Below the pieces are notes generated by a model. That model was not told the DNA's origin and did no database searches. It saw only the letters and a program-made list of their open reading frames with translations. Of a stretch of 64,000 bases of DNA, positions 44,706-53,818 are shown piece by piece (within the stretch, counting starts at the first letter, position 1; every line of letters starts with the position of its first letter). The position numbers were made by a program, and so were the translations under genes. Source of the stretch: Halobacillus halophilus DSM 2266 (GTDB taxonomy: Bacteria; Bacillota; Bacilli; Bacillales; Halobacillaceae); contig NC_017668.1 of assembly GCF_000284515.1 (NCBI RefSeq), positions 992,001 through 1,056,000 on the forward strand, written 5' to 3'.

Positions 44706-45713
44706 ATGAAGAAATTATTTTCTGTTTTCACGTTACTAACATTAAGTCTGATCCTTGCTGCATGTGGTGGAGGAGAATCCTCTAGTGCAAGCGGAGACGG
44801 TGAAGGCAATAAAGAAATTACCATAGGCTACTTCCCGAATATTAACCACGTAGCCGGCATGGTTGCGGAAGAAAAAGATTTGTACTCAGAAACACTGCCT
44901 GATGGAACAAAAGTGAACTATCAATACTTCCCAGATGGTTCAGCTTTCATGACGGCTCTTGAGACCGGCGATATCGAGGGCGGTCTAGTTGGACCCGGAC
45001 CAGCGATGAACCACTTTACAAGCGGCGCTAAAATTAATGTTGTAGCGGCTGGTTCAACTGGAGGTACGGTTATTATGGCTAGAAACGGTGCAGATATTAC
45101 GACGCCGGAAGATATGCCTGGAAAGACGTTTATCTCTCCTCGTGTAGGATGTACTCATGACGTTCAGTTCGAAACGATGATGAAAGAAGAGTACGGCATC
45201 ACCTCAAGCCGTATTGACGGTCAAATGAAGCACGTAACAGGTAAACCAGCCACTTATGCGAGCTTATTTGAAAGCGGCAAAGTCGATGTAGCAACGGTAC
45301 CGGAACCATGGGCTTCTTCCATTGAAGAAGAAGGAACTGGAAAAGTTCTTGTGGATACACCAAACGTAGCATATGGAGAAACTCTACCTGCGGCGGTGTT
45401 TGTAACTTCTCAGGATCTTGTTGAGAATAACCCGGATATGGTCGATAACCTTGTAGAAGCTCATAAAGAAGCCACGACATTTATTCAAGACAATCCAGAT
45501 GAAGCGAAATCAATTGCGATTAAAAAAATCAAAGAAATTACTGATCAGGAGCTATCTCAGTCTGTGATAGACAATGCCTGGGAACGTATCGACTTCACGT
45601 ATGAAGTAGAAGAAAAAACACTTCAGGATTTTGCTAATTCGTCCTATGAACTTGGTTTCCTTGAAGAAAAACCAAATCTGGAAGGACTTGTCGACAAAAG
45701 TTTTCTTGATTAA
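44706..45713 (+). CDS. ssuA: Sulfonate-type substrate-binding lipoprotein (SsuA-like)
   Basis: This 335-residue protein has a lipoprotein signal peptide ending SLILAACGGG (lipobox Cys at about residue 20) and a Ser/Gly linker. The binding domain starts ITIGYFPNINHVAG and contains LETGDIEGGLVGPGPAMN and AAGSTGGTVIMAR, the pattern of nitrate/sulfonate/taurine periplasmic-binding proteins. The ligand is most likely an aliphatic sulfonate or similar sulfur compound (inference). Terminator at 45729. Confidence 0.85.
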   Translation: MKKLFSVFTLLTLSLILAACGGGESSSASGDGEGNKEITIGYFPNINHVAGMVAEEKDLYSETLPDGTKVNYQYFPDGSAFMTALETGDIEGGLVGPGPAMNHFTSGAKINVVAAGSTGGTVIMARNGADITTPEDMPGKTFISPRVGCTHDVQFETMMKEEYGITSSRIDGQMKHVTGKPATYASLFESGKVDVATVPEPWASSIEEEGTGKVLVDTPNVAYGETLPAAVFVTSQDLVENNPDMVDNLVEAHKEATTFIQDNPDEAKSIAIKKIKEITDQELSQSVIDNAWERIDFTYEVEEKTLQDFANSSYELGFLEEKPNLEGLVDKSFLD

Positions 45714-45728
45714 TGAATCACATATAGA

Positions 45729-45757
45729 ACCGGAATCCAATTGGATTCCGGTTTTTT
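45729..45757 (+). terminator. Rho-independent terminator
   Basis: ACCGGAATCC/GGATTCCGGT hairpin with T run 15 bases after the binding-protein gene. Confidence 0.83.
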
Positions 45758-45801
45758 GTATGGTAAAAAAAATGGTGCTGTTAAACTTCCATCTTGATTC
45801 T

Positions 45802-46330
45802 AAGGTAAACCTCCCTTTTCTGTAAGATTCAGTTTCGAGATATTTAGGCTGAGAGGACAGTTCTTCGGGGGATGATTTCGCTTTCCGTGGGAATGCGCGG
45901 AGCCTCCTCAGGCTTCGCCTTACGGGGTCTCCCCTGTCATTTTCATCCCACAGGAGTCTACATCATCCCCCTCCGGACTTTGCCAAATCAGAAGATCGAA
46001 ACCGCTTTATCCTTTTATCAAGCTGAAACTATGGGATAGAGCCTGTTATATAAGCATTCCAGCCAGGTTAAGGAGAACAGAATTCTCTTTTTCCGAAGGG
46101 GCCGTTCTTCCTAATAAAGCTGGGGCTGGTGGGGAAATGGCGAGACTCCCATGGGAGAAGGAATCAGGTGAGATCCCGCAGGGAGTGAAACGAGCGAGGA
46201 AGCTCACCGTTCCCCCATAGGAAAGCGAGTTATTTCCCCACCAGCCCCCTCCTCACAGCGTAACGGGCCCAATTTATCTCGAAGCTGAGTCTTCCACAAT
46301 CCGGCTCTATTGCGTAATAAGGCTCTTATG
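45802..46330 (+). repeat. MITE-like composite hairpin repeat, copy 5 (B to A)
   Basis: The left core (GTAAGATTCAGTTTCGAGATAT) has lost the usual B flank. The right A end is intact (CACAATCCGGCTCTATTGCG). Both modules are complete: about 45860-45980, and 46127-46250 with arms GGCTGGTGGGGAAAT and ATTTCCCCACCAGCC around AGGTGAGATCCCGCAGGGAG. This copy shows most clearly that the two modules are inverted relatives. Confidence 0.8.
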
Positions 46331-46438
46331 AAAAATCAACATTAAACTTTAACAGAGCCAAAAAAATATATCGATTGTATGAAACCGTTAACATGATAAA
46401 ATGAACGGTAAATGAACGTTTACCGGGAGCGTGAAAAA

Positions 46439-47803
46439 ATGCTTGAAATGTTGGAAAATAATCGGGATGGAATATTAGAGACGATTTTCGGCAATGTAAA
46501 TCACTGTATCGTAGTAGTAGATGAACAGGGAATGGTGTCCTATTTAAATGAGAGTTATAGCGAATTTCTGGAAGTGGATAAAGAAAGCGCAATCGGAAAA
46601 CATGTGACGGAGGTCATTGAAAACAGTCGTATGCACATTGTGGTAGAAACAGGAGAAGAAGAAATGGCGGATATGCAATTTATTCGCGGCAACTATATGA
46701 TTGCCCACCGTATTCCACTTCGTGCTGATGGAAAAGTAGTGGGCGCTCTTGGCATGGTTCTATTTCGAGATACAGAAGACTGGAAGAAGCTGAACAGCCA
46801 TATCAGAGATCTTTTTCTTGAACTGGAATCGTACCGCAGCCAGATGAAGAAGCTGAATGGAGTGGATTATTCGCTTCACGATATGGTTACCAGTTCGCCT
46901 GAAATGGAAGAGCTGAAAAATAAGATTAAAAAAGTAGCACCAGGGGACGTATCGGTTTTACTTCGAGGCGAGAGCGGAACAGGAAAGGAACTAATTGCCC
47001 ACAGCATCCATCATTTAAGCGACCGCCATAGGGAACCTTTCGTTAAAGTGAATTGTGCTGCTATCCCTGACCATCTCATTGAATCAGAATTATTTGGGTA
47101 TCAGGATGGCGCTTTCACAGGTGCTAAAAAAGGGGGAAAAGCAGGAAAGTTTAAGCTGGCTAATGGAGGGACTCTTTTTCTTGATGAAATTGGCGATATG
47201 CCGCTCCAGGCCCAGGTTAAAATTCTCCGAGTACTGCAGGAAGGAGAAATCGAATCGCTGGGATCCACCGCGCCGCAAAAGGTTGATGTTCGTATCATTA
47301 CAGCCACCCATCAGCCACTCGAGGAGATGATTGCCGAGCAGCGCTTCCGAGAAGATTTATTTTATAGAATCAATGTCGTCCCTATCCATATCCCTCCGCT
47401 TCGAGATCGTCAGGATGATATTCGCTTGCTTGCTAAATTTCTTCTTGAAAAAATAACGAAGCGGACGGGAAAGAGAGTGATTGATTTTGAACCGGAAGTG
47501 TACGAGAGTTTCCAACAGTACGAGTGGCCGGGAAACGTTCGTGAACTTGAGAATGTGATTGAAGCTGCGGTGTATTTGACAAATGAGGAATCGATCGGCA
47601 TTCAGGAGTTACCTGAACGCCTGAAAAGGAATCATTCACAATTTGATGATAATAAAAGTTTGAAAGAAATTATGGAAGCCACAGAAAAGCAGACGATTGA
47701 AAGAACACTAAAACAGGTGCATGGAGACAAGGAAAAAGCAGCGGCTCTGCTCCACATTGGAAAGTCGAGTCTCTATGAAAAAGTAAAAAAATATGAATTG
47801 TAA
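46439..47803 (+). CDS. Sigma-54-dependent activator with PAS sensor
   Basis: This protein of about 454 residues has an N-terminal PAS domain (VNHCIVVVDEQGMVSYLNESY, to about residue 110). The AAA+ domain has Walker A LRGESGTGKE, YQDGAFTGA (the sigma-54 contact loop), Walker B TLFLDEIGDMP and the arginine-finger region FREDLFYRINVVPI. A Fis-type HTH at the C-terminus contains DKEKAAALLHIGKSSLYEKV. The GAFTGA motif is intact, so it should activate the sigma-54 promoter at 47991. ATG 46412 and ATG 46439 are both possible starts; GGGAG favours 46439. No response-regulator domain is present. Confidence 0.92.
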   Translation: MLEMLENNRDGILETIFGNVNHCIVVVDEQGMVSYLNESYSEFLEVDKESAIGKHVTEVIENSRMHIVVETGEEEMADMQFIRGNYMIAHRIPLRADGKVVGALGMVLFRDTEDWKKLNSHIRDLFLELESYRSQMKKLNGVDYSLHDMVTSSPEMEELKNKIKKVAPGDVSVLLRGESGTGKELIAHSIHHLSDRHREPFVKVNCAAIPDHLIESELFGYQDGAFTGAKKGGKAGKFKLANGGTLFLDEIGDMPLQAQVKILRVLQEGEIESLGSTAPQKVDVRIITATHQPLEEMIAEQRFREDLFYRINVVPIHIPPLRDRQDDIRLLAKFLLEKITKRTGKRVIDFEPEVYESFQQYEWPGNVRELENVIEAAVYLTNEESIGIQELPERLKRNHSQFDDNKSLKEIMEATEKQTIERTLKQVHGDKEKAAALLHIGKSSLYEKVKKYEL

Positions 47804-47806
47804 ACC

Positions 47807-47824
47807 ATTCCAGATTTCTGGAAA
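47807..47824 (+). promoter_or_regulatory. Enhancer site 1 for the sigma-54 activator
   Basis: ATTCCA-N6-TGGAAA, an inverted repeat of the form shared with the next two sites. It lies just after the activator stop codon, about 180 bases upstream of the sigma-54 promoter. Confidence 0.6.
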
Positions 47825-47827
47825 GCC

Positions 47828-47845
47828 ATTCCGGAATCCTGGAAT
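47828..47845 (+). promoter_or_regulatory. Enhancer site 2, also a terminator stem
   Basis: ATTCCG-N6-TGGAAT, centred 21 bp (two helical turns) from site 1. It extends to CCATTCC/GGAATGG followed by eight T residues, so it probably doubles as the terminator of the activator gene. Confidence 0.6.
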
Positions 47846-47909
47846 GGTTCTTTTTTTTATGTGATGAAAGGGTTTACATGAATCGTTAGTAAACGTATCT
47901 CCTGTATGA

Positions 47910-47927
47910 ATTCCAATTACTTGGAAT
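47910..47927 (+). promoter_or_regulatory. Enhancer site 3
   Basis: ATTCCA-N6-TGGAAT, a perfect inverted repeat centred 82 bp from site 2 and about 75 bp upstream of the -24 element. Confidence 0.6.
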
Positions 47928-47990
47928 GGTGTCTGGTTTTTTACGATGGTAAAAGGCGATTTTATGAACATTTTCGACACGTTTTAAAGT

Positions 47991-48006
47991 TGGCACGATC
48001 CTTGCA
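47991..48006 (+). promoter_or_regulatory. Sigma-54 promoter of the ketone-body operon
   Basis: TGGCACGATCCTTGCA matches the -24/-12 consensus with the exact GG-N10-GC spacing. Transcription should start near 48017, about 20 bases before the first gene. Confidence 0.92.
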
Positions 48007-48035
48007 TGTATTTAGGGGGAAGGGAGCTGGAAGAT

Positions 48036-48731
48036 ATGAAAAAAATATATTCTTCATTTGAAGAAGCTGTAGATCAGATTAAGGATCATTCGACCATCAT
48101 GGTTGGAGGATTTGGGTTAGTAGGCATACCGGAGAATTTAATAATGGCCTTAGTAGAGAAAAATGTTAAACATTTAACCGTCATTTCGAATAATTGCGGA
48201 GTAGATGATTGGGGGCTCGGTTTACTCCTCAAAAATAAACAAATTGATAAAATGATCGGTTCGTATGTAGGAGAAAATAAAGAATTTGAACGTCAGGTTC
48301 TAGAAGGAGAACTAGAAGTAGAGCTTACACCTCAAGGGACTCTGGCAGAGAGAATTCGTGCAGGAGGGGCTGGTATTCCAGCATTCTATACCCCGGCAGG
48401 AGTGGGGACTCCGATTGCGGAAGGAAAGGAAGTACGTACGTTTCAAGGAAAAGAGTATATGCTGGTGACCGGTCTGACCGCTGATTTTACATTAGTGCGC
48501 GCAGCGAAAGGAGACCGTTTCGGAAACTTAGTCTATAACAAAACGGCCCGTAATTTTAATCCGGAAATGGCAACAGCAGGTGAAATTACAATTGCTGAGG
48601 TTGAAGAACTTGTAGAGACTGGGGATCTGGATGCCGAACACATTCATACTCCGGGAATTTACGTTCAGGGATTAATACAAGGACAGCAGGAAAAACGAAT
48701 TGAACGTCTGACATTACGACAAGAAGCCTAA
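48036..48731 (+). CDS. scoA: 3-oxoacid CoA-transferase subunit A
   Basis: This protein of about 231 residues is class I CoA-transferase family. It has MVGGFGLVGIPENLI (the oxyanion GGF-G-x-x-G-x-P block), VISNNCGVDDWGLG and GAGIPAFYTPAGVGTP. It forms a heterodimer with the next gene product and moves CoA between succinyl-CoA (or acetyl-CoA) and acetoacetate. ATG 48036 is set by AGGGAGCTGG; an earlier in-frame ATG lies inside the promoter -12 element and cannot be used. Confidence 0.9.
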   Translation: MKKIYSSFEEAVDQIKDHSTIMVGGFGLVGIPENLIMALVEKNVKHLTVISNNCGVDDWGLGLLLKNKQIDKMIGSYVGENKEFERQVLEGELEVELTPQGTLAERIRAGGAGIPAFYTPAGVGTPIAEGKEVRTFQGKEYMLVTGLTADFTLVRAAKGDRFGNLVYNKTARNFNPEMATAGEITIAEVEELVETGDLDAEHIHTPGIYVQGLIQGQQEKRIERLTLRQEA

Positions 48732-48752
48732 AAGTTAAAAGGAGGAGTTATT

Positions 48753-49415
48753 TTGGATAAAGCAGCAGTAAGAGAACGAATCGCCCGAAGAGCTGAACAG
48801 GAAATTGAAAGCGGTTACTATGTGAATTTAGGGATCGGCATGCCTACGATGGTCGCGAATTATATTCAGCCGGAAAAAGAGGTTGTACTTCATTCTGAAA
48901 ACGGACTGGTTGGCATCGGCCGCTCACCTTATAAAGAAGAAGTAGATCCAGATCTAATTAATGCCGGTAAGGAAACGGTCACCGCTTCGAAAGGGGCTTC
49001 CTACTGCAGCAGTGCTGAGTCCTTTGCCATGATTCGCGGTGAACATCTAGATTTAGCCATTCTAGGTGGGATGGAAGTCTCGGAAGATGGAAGCTTAGCG
49101 AACTGGATGATCCCGGGCAAGATGATTAAAGGCATGGGAGGAGCTATGGATATTGTCCACGGAGCCAGAAAAGTGGTCATCATTATGGATCATGTGAACA
49201 AATATGGCGAGCCGAAGATATTGAAGCAGTGTAAGCTTCCCCTGACCGGTAAAGGCATTGTGAACCGCATTATCACCGATCGCGCCGTGATCGACGTAAC
49301 GGATGAAGGCCTGACCTTAGTGGAGGTAGCCGAAGGATGGACGGTGGATGACGTAGTAGCATCTACAGAACCATCACTGAAGCTTAGTGAGCATTTATCA
49401 TCAGCTGCTTTTTAA
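48753..49415 (+). CDS. scoB: 3-oxoacid CoA-transferase subunit B
   Basis: This 220-residue subunit carries the active-site Glu in [11 protein letters not shown], preceded by [18 protein letters not shown] 48753 follows a strong AAAAGGAGG. Length and motifs match subunit B of the succinyl-CoA:acetoacetate or acetate CoA-transferases. It lies 21 bases after scoA. Confidence 0.9.
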   Translation: MDKAAVRERIARRAEQEIESGYYVNLGIGMPTMVANYIQPEKEVVLHSENGLVGIGRSPYKEEVDPDLINAGKETVTASKGASYCSSAESFAMIRGEHLDLAILGGMEVSEDGSLANWMIPGKMIKGMGGAMDIVHGARKVVIIMDHVNKYGEPKILKQCKLPLTGKGIVNRIITDRAVIDVTDEGLTLVEVAEGWTVDDVVASTEPSLKLSEHLSSAAF

Positions 49416-49441
49416 TTTTTTCTTAAAGGGGATTATTCACA

Positions 49442-50218
49442 ATGGTAAAAAATAAAGTTGTATTTATCACAGGAGCCGCAAGCGGTATCGGATATGAAAT
49501 TGGAATGGAATTTGCAAAGAATGGAGCAAAGGTCGTTTTGAGCGACATGAACGAAAAGAAGGTAATGGAAGCAGCGACTGAAGTTACCGAAGCAGGCTAT
49601 CAGGCCATCGGGCTGACGTGCGATGTGACGAAAGAAACGGAGCTGCAAGAAGCAATTGATAAAACTGTGGAGCAATATGGACGATTAGATGTGCTGATCA
49701 ACAATGCAGGATTACAGCATGTAGCCTCTATAGAAGAATTTCCGACCGAAAAATTTGAATTCATTACGAAAGTGATGCTGGTCGCTCCGTTTATGGCAAC
49801 CAAGCATGTATTTAAGATTATGAAAAAACAAGGGTTCGGTCGGATCATCAATATGGCTTCTATCAATGGTCTAATCGGATTTGCAGGCAAGTCCGCTTAC
49901 AATAGCTCCAAACACGGAGTGATCGGCCTGACGAAAGTAACGGCGCTTGAAGGAGCGGAACATGGAATTACCGTCAATGCGGTCTGTCCGGGTTATGTGG
50001 ATACACCACTTGTCCGTAACCAGCTGCAAGATTTAGCAGCTAATCGAGGGGTGTCCCTGGAAAAGGTACTGGAAGAAGTAATTTACCCGCTTGTCCCGCA
50101 GAAACGTTTGCTTTCGGTACAGGAGATATCCGATTACACATTGTTTTTGGCTAGTGATAAATCAAAAGGGGTAACCGGCCAGGCTGTGGTTATAGATGGC
50201 GGTTACACCGCTCAATAA
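49442..50218 (+). CDS. 3-hydroxybutyrate dehydrogenase
   Basis: This 258-residue classical SDR has ITGAASGIGYEIG, an acidic residue after strand 2 (LSDMNEKKV, which favours NAD), NNAGLQHVASIEEFP, and SAYNSSKHG with the catalytic Tyr/Lys. LQHVASIEEFP and the PLVPQKRLL tail region are typical of (R)-3-hydroxybutyrate dehydrogenases. In this operon it would oxidise imported 3-hydroxybutyrate to acetoacetate. Confidence 0.88.
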   Translation: MVKNKVVFITGAASGIGYEIGMEFAKNGAKVVLSDMNEKKVMEAATEVTEAGYQAIGLTCDVTKETELQEAIDKTVEQYGRLDVLINNAGLQHVASIEEFPTEKFEFITKVMLVAPFMATKHVFKIMKKQGFGRIINMASINGLIGFAGKSAYNSSKHGVIGLTKVTALEGAEHGITVNAVCPGYVDTPLVRNQLQDLAANRGVSLEKVLEEVIYPLVPQKRLLSVQEISDYTLFLASDKSKGVTGQAVVIDGGYTAQ

Positions 50219-50240
50219 TGAAAGGGAAGGTGTGAAAATT

Positions 50241-51419
50241 ATGGAGAATATTTATATTTTAGAAGGTGCTAGAACTCCATTTGGAAGCTTCGGAGGTATC
50301 TTGAAAGATGTAGATCCGACTGATCTTGGGGTAACCGTCAGTAAAGAGGCGATCAAGCGCAGCGGAGTAACCCCTGAGGATATTGACTTCACAGTAATGG
50401 GGAATGTCATTCATTCAGCTAACAATGCGCCTTACTTAGCAAGGCATATGGCCTTAAAAACAGGTATTCCCATTCAAAGTCCGGCTTTCGCCGTAAATCG
50501 ACTGTGCGGATCGGGCATGCAGTCAGTTATATCAGCAGCTCAGTCTATCCTTTTAGGTGAAGGTTCAGCAGCGCTCGCGGGCGGAACGGAAAGTATGAGC
50601 TTAGCTCCACATGCGCTGCGAGGGAGCCGCTTTGGGACGAAACTTGCAGCTCCTCAAGTAGATGACATGTTGTGGTCAGCTTTAACCGATGAGTATATCG
50701 GAGGAGGAATGGGAGTGACCGCTGAAAATCTTGCGGAGAAGCACAACATTTCCCGGGAACAGCAGGATGAATATGCAGCGGAGAGTCACAAACGTGCAGC
50801 AGAGGCCCGCAACAGCGGTAGATTTTCCGAGGAGATTGTGCCAGTAGAAGTTAAGTCCAGGAAATCCACCGAAATGGTCGATACGGATGAACATATTCGG
50901 GAGGATACAAAGCCGGAATTCTTAGCCAAATTGAAACCAGCTTTTAGAAAAAATGGAACCGTTACCGGTGGAAATGCAAGCGGGATTAATGATGGAGCTG
51001 GAGCGGTTGTAGTGGCTGGTGAGAAGTTTGTAGAGGAGAAAAATCTTAAACCGGCAGCGAGGATTGTTTCCTGGAGTGTTGCCGGAGTTGAGCCGGACTA
51101 TATGGGGATCGGCCCGGTGCCAGCTATTAAACAAGCACTGAAGAAGGCTGGACTCACACTTGATGATATGGCCGTGGTGGAAGTAAATGAAGCATTTGCA
51201 GCCCAATACCTTTCAGTAGAGAAAGAATTAGGTTTGGATCGCAGTCGAGTAAACGTAAACGGAGGAGCCATTGCCCTTGGACACCCAATTGGTGCCAGCG
51301 GCACGCGGGTACTATACAGCCTAATTAAAGAATTACAGAGAAGAAATGAAAAATATGGCGTCGCCTCTTTATGTATAGGTGGTGGCCAGGGCATCGCCAT
51401 GGTGGTTGAAGCCCAATAA
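50241..51419 (+). CDS. Acetyl-CoA C-acetyltransferase (thiolase)
   Basis: This thiolase of about 392 residues has the acyl-enzyme Cys in NRLCGSGMQ, GGNASGINDGAGA, the GHPIGASG loop with the active-site His, and CIGGGQGIA with the second Cys. It cleaves acetoacetyl-CoA to two acetyl-CoA, the last step of the pathway encoded here. ATG 50241 follows AAAGGGAAGGTG; an upstream in-frame codon overlaps the dehydrogenase gene. Confidence 0.93.
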   Translation: MENIYILEGARTPFGSFGGILKDVDPTDLGVTVSKEAIKRSGVTPEDIDFTVMGNVIHSANNAPYLARHMALKTGIPIQSPAFAVNRLCGSGMQSVISAAQSILLGEGSAALAGGTESMSLAPHALRGSRFGTKLAAPQVDDMLWSALTDEYIGGGMGVTAENLAEKHNISREQQDEYAAESHKRAAEARNSGRFSEEIVPVEVKSRKSTEMVDTDEHIREDTKPEFLAKLKPAFRKNGTVTGGNASGINDGAGAVVVAGEKFVEEKNLKPAARIVSWSVAGVEPDYMGIGPVPAIKQALKKAGLTLDDMAVVEVNEAFAAQYLSVEKELGLDRSRVNVNGGAIALGHPIGASGTRVLYSLIKELQRRNEKYGVASLCIGGGQGIAMVVEAQ

Positions 51420-51449
51420 AATGCGGATATAAGGGAAGGAGGAATCTTT

Positions 51450-52736
51450 ATGTTAGGAATTTTTCTAGGTCTCGTTGTATTGATGGTTCTTGCCTATGTG
51501 GGATGGTCTATTATTTGGGTAGCTCCAATCGCAGCGGGGATCGTGGCCCTCACAGGGGGACTGGATTTACTGGAAGCTTATACGGACACCTATATGGGTG
51601 GGTTTGTTAACTTTGCCAAAGCATGGTTTCCAGTGTTTATGCTTGGAGCTATCTTCGGCAAATTGATGGAAGATACGGGAATGGCTCGTTCTGTTGCAGT
51701 TGCCTTAACCAAAGTAATTGGAACGAAGCGTGCCATCCTCGGAGTGCTGGCTTCGGCAGCCGTTTTAACCTATGGAGGCGTCAGCTTATTTGTTGTCGTC
51801 TTTGCTGTGTATCCTCTCGCTTTGTCTTTATTCCGTGAGGCTAATATCAGCAGAAAATTAATTCCGGCTACCGTAGCTCTTGGTGCGTTCACTTTCACCA
51901 TGACAGCTATTCCAGGAAGTCCGCAAATACAAAACCTGATCCCGATGGATTATTTTAATACAGATCCGACGGCGGCTCCGGTGATGGGGATTATAGCGGC
52001 CATTATTATGGCCGGAGGCGGATATTTCTATCTGAGATGGCAGGAGAAGAAATTGACGGACAAAGGTGATGTATTTACTGAACCAAAAGATAAAAAAATA
52101 GTGGATGTAGAAGAACAGAGTAATCCTAATTTTTTATTATCGTTATTACCTTTACTTACGGTTTTGATTACATTGAACGTTTTTAAATGGGATGTTGTAA
52201 CCGCTCTCATTACAGGGATTGTATTAATCATGCTTCTGAATATAACGAAGTTTAAAGGATTTGTTACTTCTATTAATGCGGGAGCAAGCGGTTCAGTTAT
52301 TGCCATCATTAATACGAGTGCAGCTGTTGGATTCGGGACCGTCGTAAGAGAAGTGCCTGGATTTGAACGATTGACTCAAATCCTTATGGGCGTAAAAGGA
52401 AATCCGCTGATTTCTGAAGCCGTTGCAGTAAACGTTCTTGCCGGTGCAACTGGCTCAGCTTCAGGGGGCATGGGAATTGCGCTTGAAGCACTTGGTTCGA
52501 AGTACTATGAAATTGCTATGGATACAGGCATTAGTCCGGAAGCTTTTCACCGGATTGCTTCGTTATCGTCAGGCGGACTCGATGCACTCCCGCACAACGG
52601 AGCTGTCCTCACGTTGTTTGCTATTACGGGCATGACGCATAAAGACAGCTATAAGGATATATTTGTTGTGGCCGTGCTCATACCAATTATTTCGGTAGCG
52701 GTGGTCATTCTTCTGGCTTCTATAGGGATTCTGTAA
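51450..52736 (+). CDS. GntP-family permease, probably for 3-hydroxybutyrate
   Basis: This 428-residue protein has about twelve hydrophobic segments and GntP/ArsB-like blocks (GAIFGKLMEDTGMARSVA, FTMTAIPGSPQIQNLIP, GATGSASGGMGIALEA). The SGGLDALPHNGAVLTL segment is common in hydroxybutyrate permeases of this family. As last gene of the operon it likely brings in 3-hydroxybutyrate or a related short organic acid. AAGGAGG precedes the ATG. Confidence 0.87.
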   Translation: MLGIFLGLVVLMVLAYVGWSIIWVAPIAAGIVALTGGLDLLEAYTDTYMGGFVNFAKAWFPVFMLGAIFGKLMEDTGMARSVAVALTKVIGTKRAILGVLASAAVLTYGGVSLFVVVFAVYPLALSLFREANISRKLIPATVALGAFTFTMTAIPGSPQIQNLIPMDYFNTDPTAAPVMGIIAAIIMAGGGYFYLRWQEKKLTDKGDVFTEPKDKKIVDVEEQSNPNFLLSLLPLLTVLITLNVFKWDVVTALITGIVLIMLLNITKFKGFVTSINAGASGSVIAIINTSAAVGFGTVVREVPGFERLTQILMGVKGNPLISEAVAVNVLAGATGSASGGMGIALEALGSKYYEIAMDTGISPEAFHRIASLSSGGLDALPHNGAVLTLFAITGMTHKDSYKDIFVVAVLIPIISVAVVILLASIGIL

Positions 52737-52775
52737 AAAAATGCATAAAAAACGGAGCACGAGGATCCGTATCAG

Positions 52776-52803
52776 GCTGCCGAGAAACTTCGGCAGCTTT
52801 TTA
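52776..52803 (+). terminator. Rho-independent terminator
   Basis: GCTGCCGA/TCGGCAGC hairpin with T run after the permease gene. Confidence 0.82.
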
Positions 52804-52841
52804 ATGATTAATTGGGGAAGGGGAAATGATTACTTAATGCC

Positions 52842-53654
52842 TCAGGTTACCTGCTCTACAGGGTGAAACACATGCATCATCCATTTACCAATATCCTCAA
52901 ATCCAAGTCGTTTATATATACTTCCAGCCTCAGGATTATCGTAGAAGAGGCAGAGCATTTTTCCTTCTGCTAATAATTCGTGGCAGAGTTTTGTCATACA
53001 TATACTCGCGTACCCTTGTTTCTTATGGTCAGGATGGGTGCAGACTCCGACTACCATGGCGGACATGGAATTCTCGGCCGTCGTGGAAGCGCATGAGAGA
53101 ATGTCGTGGTCATTTTTAATAAAATAAGTGCGTGCAGAACCGTTTTGAAGACCTCTTTTCATACTGTCCTCCCGGCTGTTGTCCATTTCAAACTCTGGGA
53201 TGAGACTGTGAAGCCTGGTAATTGAAGGAATATCACCTAATTTGGCACGCTGAACATTTTCGGTGTCTGCCTTTTGATCCAAGTAAGCTGTTGTCTCACA
53301 CTTGGCATAATACAATGTTCTCGTTTTTGGTGCTGGGTGCTGAATGTGAGAAAGGATCTGGCTTGTAATAGACTGCAGCCCGGATAGCTGCATAAAGTCA
53401 GGGTCTTCATTGATAATTTCTGCAAATGCCGGGGCATCGAATTCTCCTTCTGCATAGCAGATGTAGTTATTATGGTATTTTAATAAAATGGCGACTAATT
53501 GCTGATTTTTATCAAATTCGCCCCATAATTTCTGAAAATCCTGTTCATATCCAAAATTCTCAATATCTCCAATAATAAATAAGTTTTCCGCAGGTCTTTT
53601 CGCTAATAATTGCTGACAGGCCTGGTCATCAGCTTCATGCAGTCTTCGTACCAA
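52842..53654 (-). CDS. GNAT-family N-acetyltransferase
   Basis: This 270-residue protein has a C-terminal GNAT fold with AMVVGVCTHPDHKKQGYASICMTKLC (acetyl-CoA loop Q-x-x-G-x-A variant KKQGYAS) and a following YDNPEAGSIYKRLGFEDIG. The first half (about 130 residues) looks like a divergent second GNAT domain. TTG 53654 is used, behind AAAGGAGGGG. Substrate unknown. Confidence 0.83.
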   Translation of the reverse strand: MVRRLHEADDQACQQLLAKRPAENLFIIGDIENFGYEQDFQKLWGEFDKNQQLVAILLKYHNNYICYAEGEFDAPAFAEIINEDPDFMQLSGLQSITSQILSHIQHPAPKTRTLYYAKCETTAYLDQKADTENVQRAKLGDIPSITRLHSLIPEFEMDNSREDSMKRGLQNGSARTYFIKNDHDILSCASTTAENSMSAMVVGVCTHPDHKKQGYASICMTKLCHELLAEGKMLCLFYDNPEAGSIYKRLGFEDIGKWMMHVFHPVEQVT

Positions 53655-53818
53655 TTCGGATCCCCTCCTTTATGTAAATTGTTATTTATTGTACCAAAAA
53701 TTTCTAAAAAAACAATATTTTTATGATGGCAGCAACTCGTAAGGATCTTAAAAAAATTCTACAGCCGCTGTAATTTTTTCTGATTGGGTCAAACTAAAGG
53801 GTACAGGAGGGATTAGCT

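Noticed and set aside
48006-48035. Longer start for the CoA-transferase A gene at ATG 48006
   Set aside because: That ATG lies within the sigma-54 -12 element, upstream of the expected transcription start, so it cannot be in the mRNA.
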